Assembly: GCA_016185425.1 (NCBI GenBank)
Contig: JACPNQ010000020.1
Span: 118,893-182,892 of the forward strand
Reading direction: 5' to 3'
From: Acidobacteriota bacterium
GTDB taxonomy: Bacteria > Acidobacteriota > Terriglobia > Bryobacterales > Bryobacteraceae
DNA length: 64,000 nucleotides
Shown here: in pieces, positions 28,833-36,686 of the stretch
How positions within the stretch are numbered: the first letter of the stretch is position 1
Layout: each line of letters starts with the position of its first letter
Made by a program: the position numbers and the translations under genes
Notes under the pieces: generated by a model
The model's database searches: none
Told to the model about the DNA's origin: nothing
What the model saw: only the letters and a program-made list of their open reading frames with translations

Positions 28833-29603
28833 ATGCTTCTTGCTCTCGATGTCGGCAACACGAATATCACCATCGGCGCGTTTGAAAATGAGCGTCTGAT
28901 TGGCCGCTGGCGCCTGCGCACGATCCGCGAACAAACAGCCGATGAGTGGGGCATCCTGCTCCGCAACATCTTCTCGCTCGCCGGCTTGGAGTTGAACAGC
29001 GTGCGCGGCATCATTATCTCGAGCGTCGTGCCCGTCATCAACAACATGCTTGCCGAGATGGTGCGGAAGTATTTCGAACGGGAAGCATTCTTTGTGACGC
29101 CAGAGACCGATCTCGGCATTCGCGTGCTCTATGACAATCCGCGCGAAGTGGGTGCGGACCGGGTGGTGAACGGAGTTGCCGCCTGGAACCTATATGGCGG
29201 CCCGGCCGTCGTCGTAGACCTCGGAACGGCAATTACATTCGATGTCATCTCCCGAAAGGGCGAGTATCTCGGCGGCGTCATCTGCGCGGGAATCGGGATG
29301 GCGATCAGCGGGCTTTTCTCGAAAACGGCGCTGCTGCCGATGGTCAATTTTGCCGCTCCGGAGAAAGTGATCGGTACCAACACCATGAGCAGCATCCAGA
29401 GCGGGCTCTATTATGGCTCCCTGGGAATGATTGACGGCATACTCTCGCGGCTTGTCGCCGAGCTTGGACCGGAGACGGCACTGATCGCCACCGGCGGCAA
29501 CGCGACCCTGATTCGCGAAGGTTCGCAGCTTATTCAGCACGTCGACGAGGACCTGACTCTGAAAGGACTGCGTCTGATTTGGGAGCGAACGCCCAGGAGA
29601 TGA
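28833..29603 (+). CDS. coaX: Type III pantothenate kinase
   Basis: 256 residues. It phosphorylates pantothenate in the first step of CoA synthesis. The ASKHA phosphate loop is DVGNTNITIG at the N-terminus, GADRVVNGVAAW is the second conserved block, and VVDLGTAITFDVIS contains the acidic catalytic position. Type III enzymes are not inhibited by CoA and need monovalent cations, as known for the family. It overlaps the following gene by 4 bases (ATGA). Confidence 0.97.
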   Translation: MLLALDVGNTNITIGAFENERLIGRWRLRTIREQTADEWGILLRNIFSLAGLELNSVRGIIISSVVPVINNMLAEMVRKYFEREAFFVTPETDLGIRVLYDNPREVGADRVVNGVAAWNLYGGPAVVVDLGTAITFDVISRKGEYLGGVICAGIGMAISGLFSKTALLPMVNFAAPEKVIGTNTMSSIQSGLYYGSLGMIDGILSRLVAELGPETALIATGGNATLIREGSQLIQHVDEDLTLKGLRLIWERTPRR

Positions 29604-30313
29604 GCGACGCGCGGGAAAAGACGAGCGGCGCTCCGGAAAACTGGGCCGGGAACTACTTCAACTACTTCACCGAAGTGGAAGAGCACTTCCAGAAGGCGCG
29701 CGGCACCAGCCTGTTTCTGATGTCGCCATTGGATTGGGCGTTGGTGGAAGGATGGAAAAATACCGGCGTGCCTTTGGAGGCCGTGCTTCGCGGCATCGAC
29801 GACTCATTTGAGAAATACCGTTCCCGAAAGAAGAAGACCGCCCAGCAGGTCAACTCGTTGTCTTATTGCGCTCAAGCCGTGACGAAGGCAGCCGAAGAAA
29901 TGTTGAACAACCGCGTGCCGAGGAAGGTGGCGCCGACAGCGGAAGAATCGCTTCCCAACGAACAGTTGCGCGCAGCCCTGGAGAGCCGCATACCGGAGCT
30001 CGATGCGAATGGCTTCTCCACACAGGCGGCCGCCGTGCGGCGAATCGTCGCCGAGTTCGCTGCACATCACCAGAACCTCGAAGAGCTCGAACAGCAGCTC
30101 AGCGCGATCGAAGAGAAGATCCTCGCGCAGGCCAGGGCCGCGCAGACGGAGGAGCAACTGCTCGCCGCGCGGCGCGATCTCGATAATGAGTTGCGGCCCC
30201 ACCGCGGCAGGCTTTCCGCGGCCGAACTGGCGATGCTCGAAAAGAGCTTTTTGGACCGCCGTCTCTTCGATCGCATTGGCGTCCGCCGCCTCAGTTTGTT
30301 CTTCCTGCTATAG
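29600..30313 (+). CDS. Conserved-looking helical protein of unknown function (coaX-yvcK interval)
   Basis: 237 residues, start overlapping the coaX stop. The N-terminal third has an aromatic/acidic helical pattern (NYFNYFTEVEEHF, MSPLDWALVEGWKNTGVPLEAVLRGID). The rest is strongly helical and charged with possible coiled coil at about 155-215 (NLEELEQQLSAIEEKI). I do not recognise the family. Its overlap with coaX and position in the cofactor/envelope run suggest co-expression, but give no direct function. Confidence 0.75.
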   Translation: MSDAREKTSGAPENWAGNYFNYFTEVEEHFQKARGTSLFLMSPLDWALVEGWKNTGVPLEAVLRGIDDSFEKYRSRKKKTAQQVNSLSYCAQAVTKAAEEMLNNRVPRKVAPTAEESLPNEQLRAALESRIPELDANGFSTQAAAVRRIVAEFAAHHQNLEELEQQLSAIEEKILAQARAAQTEEQLLAARRDLDNELRPHRGRLSAAELAMLEKSFLDRRLFDRIGVRRLSLFFLL

Positions 30314-30386
30314 GCCGGCCATTTGTTCGATAATGGAAAATTGACCTGCAACAGAAGACCGTTCAGATCATCTATAGTGGTGATCC

Positions 30387-30932
30387 ATGTCCAAGTCAAA
30401 ACCGAAAAGCTTGACAGGCAAACAGGAGACTCCCATTTCCAAGTCCAACCCGGCTAAAGCGGGCTCATCCGATACTCAATTGACCGCCTTCGATAAGGCG
30501 ATGAAGTTCTTCCACAAGCGAGATTTTCAAGGCGCGCTGCCGCTCTTTGAGGACGCTTCCAAGGGCACGGATGTATCCATCGCGCACACGGCGCAGCTTC
30601 ACGCGCGCATGTGCCGCCAGCGGCTGGAGCGTGACTCGCCGCAGTTAAAAACGTCGGAAGACAACTATGCCTACGGACTGGCCCTGGCCAATCGCCGCGA
30701 ATTGAACGGCGCCGAGCAGTACCTCCAGCGCGCCCTGCAATTGGCGCCGCGCGGGGATCATATCCTTTACACCCTGGCGCTCGTGAAAGGGCTGCAGGGA
30801 GACATCTCTTCGGCGGCCGGATTCCTGTCGCGCGCCATCGATATTCAACCGGCCAATCGCTCCACGGCACGCACGGATCCGGACTTCCACGACTTGCTGC
30901 ACCATCAGCCAATTCGCGATCTTGTCTTCTAA
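30387..30932 (+). CDS. TPR protein
   Basis: 181 residues. A basic, Lys/Ser-rich N-terminus (about 30 residues) precedes tetratricopeptide repeats: AFDKAMKFFHKRDFQGALPLFEDA, then LNGAEQYLQRALQLAP and SSAAGFLSRAIDIQPAN. TPRs mediate protein contacts. No signal peptide is obvious, so it is probably cytoplasmic. Its last 11 bases overlap the start of yvcK (TTG 30922), implying coupled translation. Confidence 0.78.
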   Translation: MSKSKPKSLTGKQETPISKSNPAKAGSSDTQLTAFDKAMKFFHKRDFQGALPLFEDASKGTDVSIAHTAQLHARMCRQRLERDSPQLKTSEDNYAYGLALANRRELNGAEQYLQRALQLAPRGDHILYTLALVKGLQGDISSAAGFLSRAIDIQPANRSTARTDPDFHDLLHHQPIRDLVF

Positions 30933-31983
30933 TCTCACGTCTTCCGATCTCTACCGGAAGCCCCTTCGCATCGTAGCTATCGGCGGCGGCACCGGACTCT
31001 CCGCGTTGCTTCACGGCCTGAAAACCTACGCCGCTCCGGAGCGGCCGATGATCTCCATCACCGCCATCGTCACGGTAACCGACGACGGCGGCAGTTCGGG
31101 CCGGTTGCGCCGCGATTTCTCCGTACTTCCTCCCGGCGACATCCGCGCCTGCATGGTCGCGCTGTCGGAAGACGAGACATTGCTCAGCCGTATGTTCCAA
31201 TACCGTTTTAGGGGCGGCCGCGGGCTGAAAGGCCACAGTTTCGGCAATCTATTCTTAACCGCGCTCACTGACCTTACCGGCGACTTCGCCCATGCCGTGC
31301 GGCTGGCTTCCGAGATCCTTGCCTCCCGCGGCGACATCATCCCCTCCACCGCCGAAAACGTCGTGCTGGAAGCGCAGCTCGCCGACGGCCGCGTCATCAA
31401 AGGCGAAAGCAACATCAGCAAAAGCCGCAGCCCCATCGAGTGGATTCACATCCTCCCGCGTTCTCCGGAGCCGTTTCGCGAGTCTCTCGAGGCCATCCGC
31501 CAGGCCGACTTGATCACACTCGGCCCCGGATCGCTCTTCACCTCCGTCATCCCAAACATGCTCGTGCGGTCGATCCCGCGCGAGATCATCCGCGCAACCG
31601 GTGTCCGCGCCTACATGACGAACCTGATGGCGCAACCCGGAGAGACAACAAACTTCACCGCTTCCGACCATGTCCGCGCGATTCTGAAACACTGCGGCGT
31701 CGCCGCGAAAAACGCAAGCCGCCTGTTGGACTATGTGGTCGTCAACAATGCCCCGCTCCATAGTGCCGCGCTCAGCCGGTATGCCGCGCAGAAGGCTCTG
31801 CCGGTGGAAATGGACATCGAACGGCTGCAGTCCATGGGCTTGCGCGTACTGGAAGCCAACCTCGCCGAAAGCGATCCCAAAATCCGCCACAGTCCCAGCC
31901 GCACCGCGGAACTCGTCCTGAAACTGGCGCGCCTCGGCCGGCGCCGGCGCCAACTCATGGCCAGCGCCGCTGCGCGAACATAG
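30922..31983 (+). CDS. yvcK: YvcK-type gluconeogenesis factor / UDP-sugar-binding protein
   Basis: 353 residues of the YvcK/CofD-like family. The N-terminus IVAIGGGTGLSALLHGLK is the Rossmann nucleotide loop and VTVTDDGGSSGRLRRDF the next conserved block; GHSFGNLFLTALTDLTG, ITLGPGSLFTSVIPNML and the DDGG motif are all family hallmarks. In Bacillus and mycobacteria the protein binds UDP-GlcNAc-type sugars and is needed for normal cell shape on gluconeogenic carbon. The start is TTG 30922 within the TPR gene; no ATG fits. glmU follows 12 bases after the stop. Confidence 0.93.
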   Translation: MSSNLTSSDLYRKPLRIVAIGGGTGLSALLHGLKTYAAPERPMISITAIVTVTDDGGSSGRLRRDFSVLPPGDIRACMVALSEDETLLSRMFQYRFRGGRGLKGHSFGNLFLTALTDLTGDFAHAVRLASEILASRGDIIPSTAENVVLEAQLADGRVIKGESNISKSRSPIEWIHILPRSPEPFRESLEAIRQADLITLGPGSLFTSVIPNMLVRSIPREIIRATGVRAYMTNLMAQPGETTNFTASDHVRAILKHCGVAAKNASRLLDYVVVNNAPLHSAALSRYAAQKALPVEMDIERLQSMGLRVLEANLAESDPKIRHSPSRTAELVLKLARLGRRRRQLMASAAART

Positions 31984-31995
31984 ACAGTAGCATCC

Positions 31996-33375
31996 ATGCC
32001 GTCCTCCCTCTCCGTTGTTATCCTTGCCGCCGGATTCGGCACTCGCATGAAGTCGCGGACCACGAAGGTTCTGCACCACGCCGGCGGGTTGACGCTCATC
32101 GAACACGTCGTTCGCACCGCGTTGACGATTGCGCCGCCCGATCGCATCGTCACCGTCGTCGGCCATCAGGGAGACCGCGTTGCGGAAGCGATTGCTCCGT
32201 ACGGCATTCGCACCGCGCTGCAGGACGCACCACTCGGGACTGGCCATGCCTTGCGCTGCGCCCGCGAATCCGCTCCCGCCGGCGGCCAGCTCGTTGTGTT
32301 GTACGGCGACGTTCCTCTGCTCTCGGAAGCGACACTCGCGCGCCTCATCATGCAGCAGACGTCGGGAAGCGCCGCGGCCACGGTGTTAACGGCGATTCTC
32401 AACGATCCCGCCGCCTATGGACGAATTATTCGAGGCGAAGACGGCGGCGTGGAAGCGATCGTCGAATACAAAGCCGCGAGTGATGCGCAGCGCGCCATCA
32501 ACGAGATCAACTCCGGTATCTATTGCTTCGATGCCGCTCTGCTCTGGAAACATATCGACTCCATCACCACAAACAATCCGGCCGGCGAGTTCTATCTCAC
32601 CGACATGGTCGAGATCCTGCGCGCCAATGGGCATCGCGTGGAGGGTCAGGTTATGACCGACTCCTCGGAACTCCTGGGTATCAACACCAAAGTGGAACTG
32701 GCCGAAGTCGACCGCCTGTTCCGCGCCCGCAAGGCAGCGCAGTTGATGCTCGATGGGGTCACCATCGAGCGGCCGGAGACCGTCTCGATCGACCTGGATG
32801 TCCTAATAGGCGCGGATACAGTCGTAGAACCCAATGTCCGCATCCTCGGCAAATCCGTTATCGGGGCAAACACACGGATCGGCACCGGTACGGTAATCTC
32901 CAACTCCGCCATTGCGGACGCCGTAACGGTCGAACCCTATTGCGTCATCGACGACTCCGCCATCGGCGAAGAGTCCCGCATCGGCCCCTTTGCACGGCTG
33001 CGGCTGAAGAACCGCGTCGGCGCGCACGTGCATATCGGTAACTTCGTCGAGTTGAAGAATACCGCGATGGCCGATGGAGCGAAGGCCAACCACCTTGCCT
33101 ATCTCGGCGACTCCGAGGTCGGAGCAAAGACAAATATCGGTGCCGGGACCATTACTTGCAATTACGACGGGAAATTGAAGCATCGCACCAACATCGGCGC
33201 CGGTGTGTTCGTGGGCAGCAACGCAACGTTGGTCGCCCCCGTGACGCTGGAAGACGGAAGCTACATCGCGGCAGGCTCCGTTATTACGGAGCAGGTTCCG
33301 GGCGGCGCGCTGGCCATTGCGCGCGGGCGCCAATCCAATAAAGAAGGATGGGTGGCGAAAAAAAAGGGCGGCTAG
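31996..33375 (+). CDS. glmU: Bifunctional UDP-GlcNAc pyrophosphorylase / glucosamine-1-P acetyltransferase
   Basis: 459 residues, normal size. The N-terminal uridyltransferase has LAAGFGTRMKSRTTKVLH and GTGHALRCA; the C-terminal half is a left-handed beta-helix of hexapeptide repeats (IGANTRIG, VGAHVHIGNFVELKN, IGAGTITCNYDGKLKH). It makes UDP-GlcNAc for peptidoglycan and LPS. The order yvcK-glmU puts a UDP-GlcNAc-binding regulator next to the UDP-GlcNAc-making enzyme. Its last 4 bases overlap the 3' end of the convergent lipoprotein gene. Confidence 0.98.
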   Translation: MPSSLSVVILAAGFGTRMKSRTTKVLHHAGGLTLIEHVVRTALTIAPPDRIVTVVGHQGDRVAEAIAPYGIRTALQDAPLGTGHALRCARESAPAGGQLVVLYGDVPLLSEATLARLIMQQTSGSAAATVLTAILNDPAAYGRIIRGEDGGVEAIVEYKAASDAQRAINEINSGIYCFDAALLWKHIDSITTNNPAGEFYLTDMVEILRANGHRVEGQVMTDSSELLGINTKVELAEVDRLFRARKAAQLMLDGVTIERPETVSIDLDVLIGADTVVEPNVRILGKSVIGANTRIGTGTVISNSAIADAVTVEPYCVIDDSAIGEESRIGPFARLRLKNRVGAHVHIGNFVELKNTAMADGAKANHLAYLGDSEVGAKTNIGAGTITCNYDGKLKHRTNIGAGVFVGSNATLVAPVTLEDGSYIAAGSVITEQVPGGALAIARGRQSNKEGWVAKKKGG

Positions 33376-33731
33376 CGCCCAAACTCCCGTTCGATTTCGC
33401 GGCGGGCGCGCTCGGCTTCGCGGCGCAGGCGGTCTGCTTCCCGGCGAGCCTCTTCGGCGGCGCGGCGGGCTTCCCATTCCATCTGGCGGGCATCTCGTTC
33501 CGCCTCGCGGACGGCGTTCCGGAATTCATTCCGGGCTTCAAAGTGAACTTTCCGCGCCTCGTTCTGCGCCTCCCGGGCCGCGTTACGAATCTCGCGGGCC
33601 GCCTCCTGAATCGCCTTGCGTACCTCCCTCTGGGCGTCACACAGTTCGTCCCTAACTTGGCGCCGCTCCCGGAAGGTACAGGCGCTTGTCCCTAAAACCA
33701 TCAGCAGAATGCCAATAGAGATTCGGATCAT
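33372..33731 (-). CDS. Coiled-coil lipoprotein
   Basis: 119 residues. MIRISIGILLMVLGTSAC is a lipoprotein signal with a lipobox-like GTSAC. The rest is an almost uninterrupted heptad-rich, charged coiled coil with repeated A/R-E-A patterns (REVRKAIQEAAREIR, EAERDARQMEWEARR), rich in Ala, Arg and Glu. It is likely an envelope-anchored rod protein. ATG 33731 gives the signal peptide; a longer frame adds an unlikely basic leader. It is convergent with glmU (4-base overlap). Confidence 0.72.
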   Translation of the reverse strand: MIRISIGILLMVLGTSACTFRERRQVRDELCDAQREVRKAIQEAAREIRNAAREAQNEARKVHFEARNEFRNAVREAERDARQMEWEARRAAEEARREADRLRREAERARREIEREFGR

Positions 33732-33783
33732 AGTCCAGCTCAAATAGCCCTTACGGCGTAACCGGTGCAAATGTTCCCGAAAA

Positions 33784-34665
33784 TTACAATACCAGCATCG
33801 GATGGTAAAGATTCGGCAACTTCATCTGTCCGATGGCCACCAATTCCCCGTCCGCCCCCACCGCGCGCACGAACGGCGCCCCGTTTCGCACGCGGAATGG
33901 CGACACGTGGAAATCCCGGCCCTGCCGGATGAGCGTGGCCGTGGCAAGGTCGACGCGTTCCAACGGAAAATCAGGTAGGAGATCCACCGCCGGGACGACA
34001 GCCTCGGCAAACCGTCCTTCGGCCGCCAAATCCGCCAACTGCTCCAACGTGCGCGACTGTTCAATGGTGAACGAGCCCGCCCGGGTCCGCCGGAGCGACG
34101 AAAGATGCGCGCCGCAACCGAACGCGCGGCCTAAGTCGTGTGCGATGCTGCGTACATAGGTGCCGGAAGAACAGTGGATGCGCAAACGCGCCGACGCGTC
34201 CTCGCAGTGTGTAAGCTCCAGCGCGAACACAGTCACCGCCACCGGCTCCAACTCCACCGGCTTGTTCTTCCGTTCGAGCTTATACGCCGGTACGCCGTCG
34301 ATCTTCTTCGCGGAAACGGGAGGCGGCGTCTGTAAGATCTCCCCCCGAAATGCGCTCAGCGCCTGCTCCACCGCGCTTCGGTCCAACGCAACGGATACCG
34401 GTTCCGACGTGGCGCGTCCCTCGGCGTCATAGGTGTTCGTGGCGAAACCAAACCGCACTTCCGCGTCATAGACCTTGTCGGCTTTCATCAGGAACTGGCT
34501 CAATCGCGTGGCGCGATTCAACACAAGCGGCAACACTCCGGTCGCCATCGGGTCCAGTGTGCCGAGGTGCCCTACCCGGCGCGTCGCGGCGATCCGCCGC
34601 ATCTTTCCTACTACGTCGTGAGAAGTCCAGCCTTGGGGCTTGTCAACGACAATCACTCCGTCCAT
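33784..34665 (-). CDS. truB: tRNA pseudouridine(55) synthase
   Basis: 293 residues. It isomerises U55 of the T-psi-C loop in tRNAs. The catalytic block is HLGTLDPMATGVLPL with the nucleophilic Asp. VDKPQGWTSHDVV and the later GTYVRSIAHDLGRAFGCGAHLSSLRRT are family hallmarks, and a C-terminal extension of about 90 residues may be a PUA-like module. It is divergent from the ABC exporter gene, with about 40 bases between them. TruB is often next to rbfA or infB; neither is seen here. Confidence 0.97.
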   Translation of the reverse strand: MDGVIVVDKPQGWTSHDVVGKMRRIAATRRVGHLGTLDPMATGVLPLVLNRATRLSQFLMKADKVYDAEVRFGFATNTYDAEGRATSEPVSVALDRSAVEQALSAFRGEILQTPPPVSAKKIDGVPAYKLERKNKPVELEPVAVTVFALELTHCEDASARLRIHCSSGTYVRSIAHDLGRAFGCGAHLSSLRRTRAGSFTIEQSRTLEQLADLAAEGRFAEAVVPAVDLLPDFPLERVDLATATLIRQGRDFHVSPFRVRNGAPFVRAVGADGELVAIGQMKLPNLYHPMLVL

Positions 34666-34706
34666 CTTCTACCAGCGTATCAGCCCCAGCCGATAAACTA
34701 GCAATA

Positions 34707-36530
34707 GTGCAGGCCGACGAACCCATAGGCAAACTTTACGACGGCCGCATGCTACGGCGCCTGGCCCTCTACCTTAAGCCGTATAGAAGGAGCGTCGCCG
34801 CGACGCTTTTCCTTGTCGCGCTGCACGGCCTGTTCGACTCCCTGGGCCCGCTCCTTACTCGTTATGCCGTCGACCGGTACTTCACGCACACTCCCGTCAC
34901 CGCCCTGCCCTTCGAGTTGCCGGCCGATCCCGCCCGCGGCCTCACGCTTCTCTCCATTGCCTATCTCTCCGTCGTCATTCTCACCTTGATTACTGAATTC
35001 GGGATGACGCTGCTCATGAACCGCACCGGCCAATACGCCATGTTCGACCTGCGGCGCGACCTGATGGCCCGGCTCCACCGCCTGGACATCGCTTACTTCG
35101 ACCGCAATCCCATTGGACGCATCGTCACCCGCGTCACCAGCGACGTGGATATGCTGAACGAGCTGTTCTCTTCGGGACTCGTCGCCATCCTCGGCGATCT
35201 GCTCATGTTGCTGTGGCTGCTTGGTATCCTGCTTTCGCTCAGTCCGGGGATGACGCTCATCGTGCTGGCCGCCGCGCCGCTGGTCTTCGCGGCCACCATG
35301 CGCTTTCGCGCGGATGTAGCCGGTTCCAACCGCCGCATCCGCACCGCCGTCGCGCGGATCAACGCCTTTTTGCAGGAACACATCAATGGGATGAGCGTGG
35401 TGCAGCTCTTCAATCGCGAGTTCCGCAGCCGTCAGGACTTCGCCGCCATTAACCGCGATCATATGGAAGCGTACAAGGACTCGATTCACGCCTACGGCTG
35501 GTTCTACCCGGTCGTCGAGTTCCTCAGCATGATGACCCTCGCCGGACTCCTGGTTTATGGCGGTGTCTCCATCCCCGGCGGCGCGGTGTCGCTTGGTACC
35601 GTCGTGGCGTTCTTTCAATACGCCATCCGCTTCTTCCGCCCCATCCAGGATTTGAGCGAGAAGTACAACGTGCTGCAAGCCGCTACCGCCGCGGGCGAAC
35701 GCATCTTCCAGCTCCTCGACACCGTTCCGGCAATCCAGGCTCCGCCATCGCCGGTAGCGATCCCCGCCGGCACCACCATTGCGTTTGAGAATGTCTGGTT
35801 CGCCTATAAGGACGAGGACTGGGTTCTCCGCGATGTTAGCCTCACCATCCGGCCGGGCGAGACAATCGCTGTGGTCGGCCATACGGGCGCCGGGAAGACG
35901 ACGTTGACGAATCTGCTGCTGCGCTTCTATGACGTGCAGCGCGGCCGCATCACGATCGGCGGCGTGGATATCCGGGAGTTTCGTCCGGACGAGTTGCGCG
36001 GCCTCTTCAGCGTCGTATTGCAGGATCCGTGGCTATTCACCGGCGACATCCGGTCAAACATTACCTTGGGAACGCCGGGCCTCACCGAGGAGCAGATCCG
36101 CCTGGCCGCCCGCCGGGTAAACCTGCTTGCCTTCATTGACTCACTCCCCGGCGGCCTTTCCGAGCAGGTCGCCGAGCGCGGAGCCAACTTCTCCACCGGA
36201 CAAAAACAGCTCATCAGCTTCGCGCGCGCCCTCGCCCACCAGCCGCAAATCCTGATTCTCGACGAAGCGACCTCGTCCGTGGACACCGAGACCGAAATCC
36301 GCATTCGCATCGCCCAGCAGGAGCTTCTCGCGGGCCGGACGGCCATCGTCATCGCCCACCGGCTTTCCACCATCCAGTCCGCAACGCGCATTCTGGTCTT
36401 TCACAAGGGCCAATTGCTGGAGGCGGGAACGCACACAGAGTTGCTGGTTCTGCGCGGTATCTACTGGCGTTTGTATGAGTTGCAGTACTCCGCGCACACA
36501 GCGAGCTCCTCTAAGGCCGACCTGAGCTGA
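34707..36530 (+). CDS. ABC exporter, TMD-NBD half-transporter (MdlB/MsbA class)
   Basis: About 607 residues from GTG 34707; ATG 34749 is an alternative. The N-terminal six-helix transmembrane domain spans about 20-330 (VAATLFLVALHGLF, IAYFDRNPIGRIVTRVTSDVDMLNELFSSG is the coupling region). The nucleotide-binding domain has Walker A GHTGAGKTT, signature FSTGQKQLISFARAL, Walker B ILILDEATSSVD and the H-loop IVIAHRLSTI. It is expected to work as a homodimer or with a partner and to export lipids, peptides or drugs. No partner half-transporter is adjacent. Confidence 0.93.
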   Translation: MQADEPIGKLYDGRMLRRLALYLKPYRRSVAATLFLVALHGLFDSLGPLLTRYAVDRYFTHTPVTALPFELPADPARGLTLLSIAYLSVVILTLITEFGMTLLMNRTGQYAMFDLRRDLMARLHRLDIAYFDRNPIGRIVTRVTSDVDMLNELFSSGLVAILGDLLMLLWLLGILLSLSPGMTLIVLAAAPLVFAATMRFRADVAGSNRRIRTAVARINAFLQEHINGMSVVQLFNREFRSRQDFAAINRDHMEAYKDSIHAYGWFYPVVEFLSMMTLAGLLVYGGVSIPGGAVSLGTVVAFFQYAIRFFRPIQDLSEKYNVLQAATAAGERIFQLLDTVPAIQAPPSPVAIPAGTTIAFENVWFAYKDEDWVLRDVSLTIRPGETIAVVGHTGAGKTTLTNLLLRFYDVQRGRITIGGVDIREFRPDELRGLFSVVLQDPWLFTGDIRSNITLGTPGLTEEQIRLAARRVNLLAFIDSLPGGLSEQVAERGANFSTGQKQLISFARALAHQPQILILDEATSSVDTETEIRIRIAQQELLAGRTAIVIAHRLSTIQSATRILVFHKGQLLEAGTHTELLVLRGIYWRLYELQYSAHTASSSKADLS

Positions 36531-36686
36531 GGTTCTGGAACCCTACCACCCGCCCGGCAAATCTCTAAGGCAATATGGGCATCCAGACGAGAAGCTCTCC
36601 CTAGATACACCGCTCCGGCTTCGTCCGAACATTGGGTATACCAACCCAGATTGGCAGGGAAGGATCCCACTTCGGAGTATTTCGTC

